In this document: positions 31,740 to 41,887 of the stretch, one piece after another
How positions within the stretch are numbered: position 1 is the first letter of the stretch
How the letters are laid out: every line of letters begins with the position of its first letter
NCBI GenBank assembly: GCA_023375785.1
Contig: SZWC01019111.1
Coordinates: 1 to 49,461 of the forward strand
DNA: 49,461 bases
Source of the DNA: Penium margaritaceum
Taxonomy: Eukaryota; Streptophyta; Zygnematophyceae; Desmidiales; Peniaceae
Direction of reading: 5' to 3'
Translations under genes and position numbers: made by a program
The notes under the pieces: generated by a model
What the model was told of the DNA's origin: nothing
What the model saw: only the letters and a program-made list of their open reading frames with translations
Databases searched by the model: none

Positions 31740-32019
31740 GTAGGTAGCTGCAGCTGCTGAATAAGCACACTAGCAAGCAAGCAAGCGTGCGATGGGCGAC
31801 ACCATGGATCAATGGCAAGCTCACTTTGACACACTATCGGATAAGCGAAACAAGTGTGTAAGTAACAAGTGAGCGAGGTGGTTAGTGCCAGTTGACCGGG
31901 CCACCCACGAGAGGCATTCGACGTAGGGCCCGGACGCCACCCACGGATCGAACCTGACCTTAGAGCAAGCGAGCTCCAGGCGATTTCTCACACGCCGGTA
32001 CAACCGGACGTGTGGTCCC
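31740..32019 (-). repeat. Element C 5' LTR, part next to the primer site
   Basis: Matches 22269-22550 of the 3' LTR. It is interrupted by element V after GTCCC (32015-32019). Confidence 0.9.
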
Positions 32020-32664
32020 AGTTGTGATTTGTGACGTTCCTGTCGACCCGTACAGTTTACTATGACCACTCGGCCGTGTCCATACTCGTGCAGATCCCTG
32101 ATGTGGACCCAGGCGGTACCGGTGCGTCGTCCGGTGGCGGACTACCGGCTTAGAGATGACCGACGGCCGTTTCCAGAGCTCTGGACGCTACCCGGGACCT
32201 CCTGCAGTTTTTCTGCAGCATGCAGGACTTTATCGGTGGACTGGCCGTGGGCCCGATTTGCATGTTTTGCATTGTGTGTCCACCGTTCGATGCCGGATGC
32301 ATGCATGTGACCAGTTGTAGCGTCCGGCTTGTGATTTTGCACGTCTAAGTTCAGACGGCGTAGCATTCTGACATGTGTGCGCTGAGTTACGGCCAAAACA
32401 GTGGTTTTAGGCCGGTTTTAGGACAGATCTTGCACTACCGCGTGCGACACCCGCCGTGCGCCGTGGCAGGTACTTATGCCATGGACCTGTCATTTTTCAT
32501 CTCTCTCTGCAAATGCTCTTGAAGCATTCTGACGCTTTGCCTTTGTGTCGCCTAGCCAAACCCTTGCCGTTGCGTGCACGACTTGTGACTGTCGTCACCG
32601 TCTGACCAGGCACTGACGCCTAGTCAGCGGCGGTGTCGCTAGGACGCTTCTACGCATTTTCTCA
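32020..32664 (+). repeat. Element V 5' LTR
   Basis: 645 bases ending in TTTTCTCA right before the primer site. The first base is A where the 3' LTR has T (TGTTGTGATTTGTGAC at 39118). Confidence 0.92.
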
Positions 32665-32676
32665 TGGTATCAGAGC
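32665..32676 (+). other. Element V primer-binding site
   Basis: TGGTATCAGAGC directly after the 5' LTR. Confidence 0.95.
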
Positions 32677-32829
32677 AGCGAGACCTCTCTCGCTGAGCTG
32701 CGCCGCAGAGACGCAGCACCGGCAGCAGCAGTGAGAGTCACCGCCGCCGCCGTATCCTGGGACTCGTTGCAGCCGTTTTCAGCAGTGACATCACCACGCA
32801 GTCCCGTCCACCTCACCCGGTGAGCTGTG

Positions 32830-33330
32830 GCAGTCACCAGCTCCAGCAGCCAAGCCAAGCAGCAGCAGCAGCACCGGGTGGCAGCAGCAGTCATTTCTGG
32901 CTGGGCATTCTGACAAGAGAAAAAAAAGGGAAGCAGCTCGCAGCAGCAGCTCGCTCGCAGCAGCAGCTCGCAGCGCGAATCGGCGGCTGCGAGCAGCAGC
33001 AGCTCGCAGCGGAAGCAGCAGCGAGCAATGGCAGCGGCAGCGAGCAGCACCAGCGGCAGCAGCAGCCGCGGGCAGCAGCAGACGTGCGGCGACAGCAGCA
33101 GCAGCATTGCGCGCGTTGTAGCGCCAGCAGCAACAGCAGCAGCAGCAGCATTGCAGCAACAGCAGCAGCAGTGCAGCAACAGCAGTAGCAGCGGCCGCAG
33201 CGGCAGCAGTGCTGCGCAGCAGCAGCCACGACTGCTGTACTGCGCAGCAGTGCTGCGCAGATCTGCGCAGCGAAGCTGCGCAGACACGCACACTCTGCGC
33301 AGTTGCGCAGCTGCGCAGCCACGCAAGGGG
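32830..33330 (+). repeat. CAG-triplet-rich leader of element V
   Basis: CAG/AGC triplets on the sense strand, followed by TGCGCAG-type direct repeats (about 33240-33320). The rest of the leader to 33599 contains CTGACGTCATGAG and CTGACGTCAGCATC. Confidence 0.85.
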
Positions 33331-33599
33331 GTGACGAGGTCCCCCCCCCCTTGGTCGCGGAGCGACTGCACGCTCGCGCAGAACCGCGAAGAAAAAAAAA
33401 AGGAGCTGACGTTAGCATTTCTGCTTGCTGACGTCATGAGGTCGTGCTGACATCAGCAACCACCTGCTGACGTCAGCATCATACTTGGCCAAATTTTTGG
33501 CCAGACAGTCAAAAATTGCCAGCGTCTCAACTCCTCGAGAAACCCTGACGCTTTTGAAATCCGACAAACCTGACCTGTTCACCCATATTGAGAGGCGAC

Positions 33600-34775
33600 A
33601 TGGACTCGTCGGACAACAAGGGGAAGGCGACAGATGATTCCTCCTCCTCATCTTCTGGTGTCCTGAGCCCACGCTCGCAGGCCATTGAGGACCTCCGGAG
33701 CCAGCAGGTTGAGATGTGTCGCCTACAGCGGGAGCAGATTGATGACATCCGTACGCTGACTGAGCTCCTGCGTAGCCAGTCCACAGTCCCACGGCAGGTT
33801 TCCGGGGGGACTGCCGGCGTCGCAGTCTCTACACAGCAGTCGGCTCAGGCACCCGTTACAAGAGCTCGACCTGACCCACCACCTTCTGACCTCCTGGATG
33901 ATGAGCCATTCATGCCAGGCATGACGGACGACTCCCCGGATCATGAGATTCGAGTTCTTCAGGAGTGCCTCCGTCAACTGCAGACGGGGACGAGATCTCC
34001 TGGGATTCCTACGGTGCGACCGTCACCCGACTATCCCGATGACTATCCACTTCCGGGAGTCTTCCCCGTCTCCCGTCCTCCTCAGCCTGCAGTCGCCCTC
34101 CCCACGGAGCGGCAACCCAAGGACTTTGAGACACCACCCCCACGGTACATCACTGAGGACGGCTTCGACTGTTGGGAGATCCTCTTTCAGGTTTGGGCCA
34201 CTTCAGAGGGTGTGTGGCCCTACTACCACAGCCAGTATCAGTCTACAGATCCAGCACAGGTGCTGACAGCAGCAAGGGTGATGTGCGGCCTCCTCTACGC
34301 CATGCGACGCGAGATCGTCGTCGACTTCCGTCCTTTCCTTGGCGAGCCTAGCACAGGCACCGGCGCCGATCCACGCGGAGGTTGGGATCTGGCCCTATCC
34401 CTGCTGGCCGCAGAGATGCACGCCACCCGAGCAGCACACATTCGTGCCTTCCACTCTCTCCGTCAGGGGCCTGGAGAGCCTGCAGCCGATTATTGGCGAC
34501 GCACCATGCGCATCTACACACGTCTTGGGACCTCCGGAGGCACACAGCTGTGGGCGCTCCGTACGGTGATGTTCAGAGTTTGCCTTGAGTATACTGACAT
34601 CTTCACACGGTACAGTGACGCCATCCTTGAGCCTTTCTCAGCCACTGTGCAACTTCTCCCTTGGGGGCATCAGCTTTTCCTCCAGGTGACTTCAGCCCGC
34701 GAGGCAGCCGTGGCTCATCAGGAGACTGCCCTTGCTGCATCAGTCGTCGCATCACCACCATCATCCCTCTTGTAG
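33600..34775 (+). CDS. Element V Gag, capsid part
   Basis: 391 residues from ATG 33600 (MDSSDNKGK) to TAG 34773-34775. A Ser-rich N-terminus leads into a predicted coiled coil (QQVEMCRLQREQIDDIRTLT), then a Pro-rich linker and the core KDFETPPPRYITEDGFDCWE with ADYWRRTMRIYTRLG and LPWGHQLFLQVTSAREAA, the same core as element B Gag. The nucleocapsid zinc knuckle lies further on in the same phase, after three TAG codons, so the TAG here probably truncates the original Gag. Confidence 0.85.
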   Translation: MDSSDNKGKATDDSSSSSSGVLSPRSQAIEDLRSQQVEMCRLQREQIDDIRTLTELLRSQSTVPRQVSGGTAGVAVSTQQSAQAPVTRARPDPPPSDLLDDEPFMPGMTDDSPDHEIRVLQECLRQLQTGTRSPGIPTVRPSPDYPDDYPLPGVFPVSRPPQPAVALPTERQPKDFETPPPRYITEDGFDCWEILFQVWATSEGVWPYYHSQYQSTDPAQVLTAARVMCGLLYAMRREIVVDFRPFLGEPSTGTGADPRGGWDLALSLLAAEMHATRAAHIRAFHSLRQGPGEPAADYWRRTMRIYTRLGTSGGTQLWALRTVMFRVCLEYTDIFTRYSDAILEPFSATVQLLPWGHQLFLQVTSAREAAVAHQETALAASVVASPPSSLL

Positions 34776-35573
34776 TCTCCTTCATCGTCCATCACGTCCT
34801 CGTCTTCCTCCTCCTCTTCGGCCCCGCCCACACCCACTCAAACATAGGGTGTTGCAGCAACAGCTCAGGGGAAGAAGAAGAAGGGGAAGCGGGGACCAGG
34901 TCAGTAGCAGTCACAACAGCAGTCGTCTTCCAGTGGTAGCAGTGGACGTTTCGTTCACTGCTACAACTGTGGCGGTGCCCATCGCTACACCGAGTGCCAG
35001 CAGCCGCTCGACTGGGCGCGGATTACTTGTGGGCTCCAGGCGGCACACGCTCTCCGTTCCGCGTCCAGCACGTCAACCTTGACTTCCTCGGGACGCGTGG
35101 CAGCCACGACTGCAGCTGGTCCCGCTTCCCCACTGGCGAGTAGCAATGAACCGGACCCACACAACCGCACCATCGCCGAGCTTCGTCACCTTCTGGCACT
35201 CCGCTTTCAGGGAGGTGCGAGTCTGTTGTCGCAACCGAGTGATTCACAGACTGTCGGTCCGTCTGTCCATGTGGCTCGGGATGACTCGTGTGGGGGGGCA
35301 CAGTCGGCATGTGATGATGATGGGCCTGACTGTATAGATTGGATTCATGAGTCCCACCTTTGTGCCCTTCGTCGTTTCTCCCCACCTGCTGCTCAGCGTC
35401 CGTCTGAGGCCGAGTGTTCCATTGCCCGTTGTATAGTGACGTCCTCCAGTCGTGATGTTGGTGGCACTTGGATCATCGATTCAGGTGCCACTCATCACAT
35501 GACGTGTCGTCATAGTGACTTCGTTGTTCTCGGACCTTCTTGGTCCTCTTCCTGTCGAGTCTATGCCCGATAG
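34776..35573 (+). pseudogene. Element V nucleocapsid and protease part (interrupted)
   Basis: Continues the Gag phase with further TAG codons near 34845 and 34902. It holds a Lys-rich patch and a zinc knuckle CYNCGGAHRYTEC (34959-34997) with the unusual spacing CX2CX3HX4C, one residue short of the normal form. Protease follows with an intact WIIDSGATHHM (about 35468-35500). The frame stops at TAG about 35571, where a deletion has joined protease to the middle of integrase. Confidence 0.8.
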
Positions 35574-36950
35574 GGGTCGATACGTCCTGACGCTGACTGA
35601 TGACTTCACCCGGATGCGGTGGGTCTAAAGCCTGCACCAGAAGAGTGACGCCGCTCTCGTGGTTCGCCTCTGGCTAGTGATGGCTGGGCGTCAGTCCCGC
35701 CACACGCTACACACTTTCCGATCGGATCGTGGCGGCGAGTTTCTAGGCGAGATGGATAGCTTCTTCGCTGAGCACGGGATTTTTCACCAGGTCTCCGCTC
35801 CTGCTACTCCTCAGCAGAACGGTGTTTCTGAGCGTTGGAACTGCACCATGGAGGATGCGGTTCGCGCTATGCGGTCTGAGTGCGGTCTCCCAGAGTCCTT
35901 CGCTTTTGAGGGCTTTGCCTACATGACTTGGGTCTGGAACCGCCTCCCGCACGGTCCTCTTCCGGACCACGTCACACCGTATGAGCTCTGGTTCGGCCAT
36001 CGTGCTGACCTTCGTCTCGCTCGCGTCTGGGGGTCCTTGGCTTCCGTGTGGTACACCGAGGACCAGCAGGGGTCCAAGGTCTCACCGCGGGGTCGCTTGT
36101 GTGCCTTCGTCGGCATCTCCCCGCGATCGAAGGCCTGGCGATTTTGGGACCCTACCCNGCCTCTGGCTAGTGATGGCTGAGCGTCAGTCCCGCCACACGC
36201 TGCACACTTTCCGATCGGATCGTGGCGGCGAGTTTCTAGGCGAGATGGATAGCTTCTTCGCTGAGCACGGGATTTTTCACCAGGTCTCCGCTCCTGCTAC
36301 TCCTCAGCAGAACGGTGTTTCTGAGCGTTGGAACTGCACCATGGAGGATGCGGTTCGCGCTATGCGGTCTGAGTGCGGTCTCCCAGAGTCCTTCGCTTTT
36401 GATGGCTTTGCCTACATGACTTGGGTCTGGAACCGCCTCCCGCACGGTCCCCTTCCAGACCACGTCACACCGTATGAGCTCTGGTTTGGCCATCGTGCTG
36501 ACCTTCGTTCTGCTCGCGTCTGGGGGTCCTTGGCTTCCGTTTGGTACACCGAAGACCAGCAGGGGTCCAAGGTCTCACCGCGGGGTCGCTTGTGTGCCTT
36601 TGTCGGTATCTCCCCACGATCGAAGGCCTGGCGATTTTGGGACCCTACCCCTCATCGCATTGTTGAGTCCCGCGACGCACTCTTCTTTGAGTCCCTCACC
36701 TACCGTGATCTGATGTCGATTACGTCGCTGTCTGTCACGCACATCCCTACGTGTGAGGTTTCTTGCCGGATGGGGGAGTCTTCGCCTGTGAGCACCCCTC
36801 TTCAGGATGATGTGTCCATTCGAGCTCCCTCCACTTCACGGTCTCCGGCTCTTGATGACCCAGCGATCATTGCTGTCGTCCAGAGACCTCTCCAGCACTA
36901 CCGGTTTCTACCCCGGTTCCCTCGCCTCCCTCCGGTACCCATGATCCTAC
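35574..36950 (+). pseudogene. Element V integrase part (interrupted, with N-gap duplication)
   Basis: Starts inside the integrase core (GRYVLTLTDDFTRMRWV, then TAA 35626). The second Asp (FRSDRGGEF) and the Glu (QQNGVSERWN) are intact, followed by FAYMTWVWNRLPHGPLPDHV and SPRGRLCAFVGISPRSKAW. The first catalytic Asp and the zinc-binding domain are deleted. 35666-36157 and 36159-36650 are near-identical blocks either side of the N at 36158, with about a dozen differences. After VESRDALFFESL the linker to RT is frameshifted. Confidence 0.85.
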
Positions 36951-36954
36951 ACCT

Positions 36955-39132
36955 GTGCGTACTCATGTGTCCGCCGGCACTCCTGCCTCTATGTGTGGTC
37001 CTGCCTCATCTGTCCCTACTACCACACCGAGTCCCGTGTCTCCCACACACGCCTCTCCTCGCACGACATCACCAGCTCCCTTGGCTCAGCTCTCCCCGGC
37101 TGTGAATGTGCCCGTTCCTGAGCCTGAGGTGCGTCCCTCGAGCCCAGGTTACTCCCGTGAGCCTGGCGGTCGTCTTCGACCATTGGACTCCGGAGCTCAG
37201 CGAGCGTCTGGTCCTGCACCCAGGCGCTCCACTCGCAGCGTCGCGAGTGGTGACCCCGGCACAAAGGCCCTAGGCCTGAGTGTCCGCACTGAGCACATAG
37301 AGGTACACCCAGTGTGTCCAGTAGGGCACGACCTCGTCACTCGTGAGTTCCACATCGCTTGTGATGCAGCATCTGATCTTGTGGTCGTCAGACCTAGCAT
37401 TGAGGCGTGTGCTCTTGCCACGCAGAGCTCTCCCTCTTTGGCGCCTGACCCGGGCACACTGAGGGAAGCTCTCTCATCACAGGATGCTGACGCTTGGCGT
37501 GCTACCTGCGAGGATGAGCTTCGCGCCATCCGAGAGCACGGAGTTTACGAGCTAGTCGACCTTCCACCTGGAAGGAAGGCTATTCAGGTCAAGTGGGTAT
37601 TTTGCAAGAAATTGAAGCCAGATGGCTCACTGGAACGCCACAAGGCTCGCTTGGTCGTCAAGGGGTACTCTCAGGTCAAGGGCATTGATTACACTGACAC
37701 CTTCGCCCCTGTCGGCTGTATGACCTCAGCTCGAGCTCTGTTTGGTGTAGTGGCTCAGCATGACTGGGAACTACACCAGATGGATGTGAACAATGTATTC
37801 CTCCATGCCTCTCTGGATGAGGAGATCTATGTGGCTCAGCCACCAGGTTTTGAGGATGGCGACAAGGTCTGGCGCTTGCGCAAGTCCTTGTACGGCCTCA
37901 AGCAGTCTCCTCGGTGTTGGAACCAGGAGATCACCGGCACCCTGACTCGTGCGGGATATGTACAGAGCGAGGCAGATCCCTCTCTCTTCATCCGCCAGAC
38001 GCCTGAGCGGTTCACCGCCATCCTGGTCTATGTCGACGACCTTCTGATAGCGTCTCCTTCACTGGAGGTCGTGAAGGAGGCCAAGGCCGTCCTCCAGACT
38101 GCCTACAGGATGAAGGACCTTGGTCCTGCAGCGGTGTTTCTCGGCATGGAGATCGTACGAGACCGTAGACGTCGTACTCTGCTACTGTACCAGGCCCGAT
38201 ACGCACGCGTTGTGGGGGAGCGCTTCAGCGATCTCCTCGGCGCAGTGCCCACGGCTTCCACACCCCTCACACCCAACGGGCAGGATGCCGTGAAGGTGGA
38301 CGATCCCACACAGCTGGGGGAGACAGTGGATGTGACCTTGTACCTCCGTCTCATCGGATCCCTGATGTACCTGGCCACTACCACACGTCCGGACATCACA
38401 TTTGCCGTCAACCTCCTTGCCCAGTTTTCGTAGGCTCCACGTGCTAGAGCCCTTCATGCGGCTGTGTGAGTGGTGCGGTACGTGGTCTCCACATCGTACC
38501 TCGGACTCTGCTTTTGCCGGCAGTGTTCGGTGGTCCTTGATGGCTACACCGACAGCGACTGGGCCTGGAGCCCAGACGGACGCAGTCGCACCGGTTACGT
38601 GTTCCTGCTTGGTGGTACCGCTGTGTCCTGGCGCAGCGCGAAGCAGGGCTACATTGCACGTAGCTCATCAGAGGCAGAGTATGTCGCTCTGGGAGCAGGG
38701 GCTGTTGAGGCGGTATGGCTGCAGCGTCTGTTCCTTGAGCTGGGTCAGTCAGTACTCACCATTGTGCTTCGTTGCGACAACCAGAGTGCTCTTGCTATTG
38801 CGGAGAACTCTGGTGTCTTCCATGCTCGCACGAAGCACATTGTAGTAGAGCATCACTTTGTGCGTGACTTGGTGGAGCGACACGTGATCTCCGTCATTTG
38901 GGTTGGCACTGACATGCAGCGTGCTGACTTCTTGACGAAGGCACTAGCACGCGGAAAGTCCCTGGTGGCCATTCGTTTTGTCGGGCTTCGCCCCTTACCT
39001 GAGAGTGGTTCAGTGTGGGGTGTTGTGGTGGCCATTCACTACATCGTTGCACGCGTTGTTGTACTCGTTTCAGTGCTGCACGTGTATGGACATGCGTACC
39101 ATCGGGTCATGGGGGAGTGTTGTGATTTGTGA
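36955..39132 (+). pseudogene. Element V reverse transcriptase and RNase H (two stops)
   Basis: One phase throughout. A Pro/Ser-rich linker leads into RT: YELVDLPPGRKAIQVKWVF, KARLVVKGYSQVKG, MDVNNVFLHASLDEE, LYGLKQSPRCWNQE, LVYVDDLLIASPS (catalytic YVDD). TAG at 38431-38433 (opposite Gln in FSQ) and TGA at about 38467 (opposite Arg) interrupt the RT-RNase H junction. RNase H is complete: GYTDSDWAWS, SSSEAEYVALGAG, CDNQSALAIAE. The frame runs through the polypurine tract (39109-39117) and ends 15 bases inside the 3' LTR at 39132. The enzyme would copy element RNA and degrade the RNA strand. Confidence 0.88.
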
Positions 39133-40403
39133 CATTCCTATCGACCTGTACAGTTTACTGTGACCACTCGGCCGTGTCCATACTCGTGCAGATCCCTGAT
39201 GCGGACCAAGGCGGTACCCGTGCGTCGTCCGGTGGCGGACTACCGGCTTGGAGCTGACCGGTGTTTCTAGAGCTCTGGACGCTACCCAGGACCTCCTACA
39301 GTTTTTCTGCAGTATGCAGGACTTTATCGGTGGACTGGCCGTGGGCCCGATTTGCATGTTTTGCATTGTGTGTCCACCGTTCAATGCCGGATGCATGCAT
39401 GTGACCAGTCGTAGCGTCCGGCTTGTTATTCTGCACGTCTAGGTTCAGACGGCGTAGCATTCTGACATGTGTGCGCAGAGTTACGGCCAAAACAGTGGTT
39501 TGGGTCGGTTTTAGGACAGATCTTGCACTGCCGCGTGCGACACCCGCCGTGCGCCGCGGCAGGTACTTATGCAATGGACCTGTCATTTGTCATCTCTCTC
39601 TGCAAATGCTCTTGAAGCATTCTGACACTTTGCCTTTGTGTAGCCTAGCCATGTTGTGCTTTGTGCCGTTCCCGTACAGATTACTGTGACCACTCCGCCG
39701 TGTCCATACTCGTGCAGATCCCTGAGGCGGGCGGCCCTGGTGACACCGGCGCGACGACAGGCGACGGACTACCAGCTTGGAGCTGGCCGACCACTGCACC
39801 AGAGCCCCAGATGCCACCGGGACTCTCTGTTGTGTCTTCTACATCTTGCAGACGTCTCTCGGCAGACTGGCCATGAGGCATATTTGCATGTTTTTGCATT
39901 GTATGCTCACTGTCTGTCGATGGATGCATGCATGTGACCAGTCGTAGCGTCCGTCTTTTGATTCTGCATGTCTAGGTTCAGACGGCGTAGCATTCTGACA
40001 TGTGTGCGCAGAGTTACGGCTAAAATAGTGGTTTTGGGCCGGTTTTAGGACAGTTCTTGGACTGCCGCGTGCGACACCCGCCGTGCGCCGCGGCAGGTAT
40101 TTATGCCTTGGACCTGTCATTTGTCATTTCTCTCTGCATATGCTGTATTGAAGCATTCTGACACTGTGCCTTGTGTCTCCTAGCCAAACCCTTGCCGTTG
40201 TGTGTACGACCTATGACTGTCGTCACCGTCTGATCAGGCACTGACGCCCGGTCAGCGGCTGTGTTGCTAGGAAGCTTCTACGCACTTTCTCAAGCCAAAC
40301 CCTTGCCGTTGCGTGCACGACTTGTGACTGTCGTCACCGTCTGACCAGGCACTGACGCCTAGTCAGCGGCGGTGTCGCTAGGACACTTCTACGCATTTTC
40401 TCA
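39118..40403 (+). repeat. Element V 3' LTR, interrupted by a solo LTR
   Basis: LTR sequence 39118-39651 and 40298-40403 adds up to 640 bases, matching the 5' LTR (645). It starts TGTTGTGATTTGTGAC after the ATGGGGGAG tract and ends TTTTCTCA at 40403. Confidence 0.92.
39652..40292 (+). mobile_element. Solo LTR related to element V, nested in the V 3' LTR
   Basis: 641 bases from TGTTGTGCTTTGTG to ACTTTCTCA, flanked by perfect AGCCA repeats (39647-39651 and 40293-40297). It is a diverged relative of the V LTR, so it comes from a separate insertion. Confidence 0.93.
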
Positions 40404-40408
40404 GTCCC

Positions 40409-40724
40409 GAGGGATCAGCAACCTGGTTCACCACTCTAGGAGCATGCAAGTGTGTGACAATTCAACTAAACCACAGGCATGCAATCCTACAAGATGTATT
40501 CTCCATTTTGACTTGTAGAGTCATCACTAAACTAAGGCTTGTGACGAGGTTGGTGCTGTGGCCACCAATCGGCAGCTTGATGGCGACACCACCACTGTGT
40601 GCTTCATGCTGTGTCACAGTTTTGTACCAGAGAGCCTCGGTCCAGCTTAATCACCTGCAGTGATGATGTAGGTGTGTGAGTAGAGACAAGGGGGCACTTG
40701 CGTGTGTCACAACCATAACCAACA
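40409..40724 (-). repeat. Element C 5' LTR, remainder
   Basis: Matches 22550-22865 of the C 3' LTR and ends at CCAACA (sense TGTTGG). It is followed by CGCAG, the target-site repeat partner of CGGAG at 22264. Confidence 0.9.
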
Positions 40725-40729
40725 CGCAG

Positions 40730-40834
40730 GCCCGTTGTGTCGCCACGCTATGCTCTACCCTATACCACCAATGTGGGGTATATGGGTAACCCATCGGCGT
40801 CGGTCGTGACGGGTGGAAGCCACACAAACCAGCA
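40730..40834 (-). repeat. X LTR4, last part
   Basis: GCCCGTTGTGTC and onward matches 5641-5745 of LTR2, including the TATA-containing palindrome (about 40758-40790), and stops exactly at the LTR border (CCAGCA, sense TGCTGG). This is the right-hand end of the X array. Confidence 0.85.
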
Positions 40835-40885
40835 AGCTCATGTTCGTGTTTGCATGGGCCTGAATTCCCTAAGTAATTTCCAACT
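40835..40885 (+). repeat. Inverted X LTR tip
   Basis: AGCTCATGTTCGTGTTTGC and onward to AATTTCCAAC is the reverse complement of the first about 50 bases of LTR4 (20861-20911) with some changes. A remnant of an X LTR in the opposite orientation therefore abuts the array. Confidence 0.7.
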
Positions 40886-41285
40886 CACTTTCGATGGGAA
40901 TGCAATGGTTTCCTTGACTCATCGTGAACCATTCGTGGCTTGTTGTGTTTTCAAGTAACATCGTTGAAGGATAGATTGCCGGGGTGCTCCCCTCAGATTT
41001 CATCCTGTCGGATTTTTATCAGGCAACCCACCTTGCACGTTTCCCTATAAAGTAAGAGGTGTAGCTTGGATCCTCGAGCAACTAGGATTGCGAGTGATGC
41101 TGAGCCCCTCCTATCTCGCTTGTCAACCTACCGCTCCCACCTCAATGACTTGTTACTCGTCGTTCTGTGTGTGTGATTTTCACCCTCACATTGGATCTCC
41201 ACGCCATGGCATTCTGCCTCCAGCATGGTTCTCCAAGCTATCCCTTCCCTTGTCATTCTTCTAACTAGACAGTCTAGGCTAGAGG
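40886..41285. other. Unrecognised DNA between the X array and element D
   Basis: About 400 bases without repeats shared elsewhere in the window and without a credible reading frame. It may be host DNA or an old decayed insertion. Confidence 0.4.
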
Positions 41286-41778
41286 GCAGACTGAGGCAAG
41301 AGCATGACACGTCGCGTGCAAGAATGGGCAATGCGCCATGGATTGGTGCAAAGTTGTGAGAGACACAAGAGCGGATAGAGTGTGGTTTTCAGTCACGAGA
41401 CACAGAGGTGTTACGCGACGGGGGGGAGCGAGAGAGCGAGCAGCGAGCTCGATCTCTCTCGCCACCCTCGAAACTGGTGGAATCAATCCCACTTGCCCAC
41501 AGACCAATTTCCTAGCACAAACTAGGCCACCGTTAAAACAACAAACTGACTAGAGGATGAACCTGTTATGCCCATGGCCAACTGTGCTTGAACGCATGTG
41601 AGAAATGAAAATGTGGCTGGCAAGCTCAGATTGAGCCTTTTCATGGCTCGTCTTCCCAGCTTCTGGTCATGACGAGTCCGTCGGCGAAGTCATCTCTCTC
41701 TGGTCAGTCACCTGCACCGGTGATGTGAGTGTGCAACGAGGCCAGAGGTCACAGTGTGATAATGATATGAATCCAACA
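41286..41778 (-). repeat. Element D 3' LTR (outer end approximate)
   Basis: The sense start TGTTGGATTCATATC at 41778 is firm, after GTCATGGGGGAG. The far end is uncertain because no second copy is present. Parts such as ATGGGCAATGCGCCATGGATTG resemble the element C LTR (ATGGGCGACACCATGGATC), which suggests the end lies near 41286. Confidence 0.65.
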
Positions 41779-41887
41779 CTCCCCCATGACCCACAGCCGA
41801 CGCACATGAACGACATGCACAGGCACAGCGCGAACGTCACAAGACGTGACACAACACAAGACTGTACACGAGCACTGGCATGGCAAC

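Larger units (their letters stand above)
32020..40403 (+). mobile_element. Ty1/copia element V, inserted in element C 5' LTR
   Basis: 8.4 kb with perfect 5-base flanks GTCCC (32015-32019 and 40404-40408). LTRs of about 645 bases, copia primer site, CAG-rich leader, Gag, truncated protease, truncated integrase, nearly open RT and RNase H, polypurine tract. Part of protease, the GAG-pre-integrase and the integrase N-terminus are deleted, and there are several stops. Its 3' LTR contains a solo LTR. One N gap (36158) with a flanking duplication lies inside. Confidence 0.92.
22269..40724 (-). mobile_element. Element C: copia deletion derivative hosting elements B and V
   Basis: A minus-strand element inserted in X LTR4. 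Flanks CGGAG (22264-22268) and CGCAG (40725-40729) are a target-site repeat with one change. Its own sequence is 22269-23856, 29657-32019 and 40409-40724, about 4.3 kb; the rest is element B in its gag and element V in its 5' LTR. Sense order: 5' LTR, primer site (31728-31739), long leader with tandem repeats, an Ala-rich upstream frame, gag start (29790), then an internal deletion that joins gag directly to RNase H, polypurine tract, 3' LTR. It is related to element D. Confidence 0.88.
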
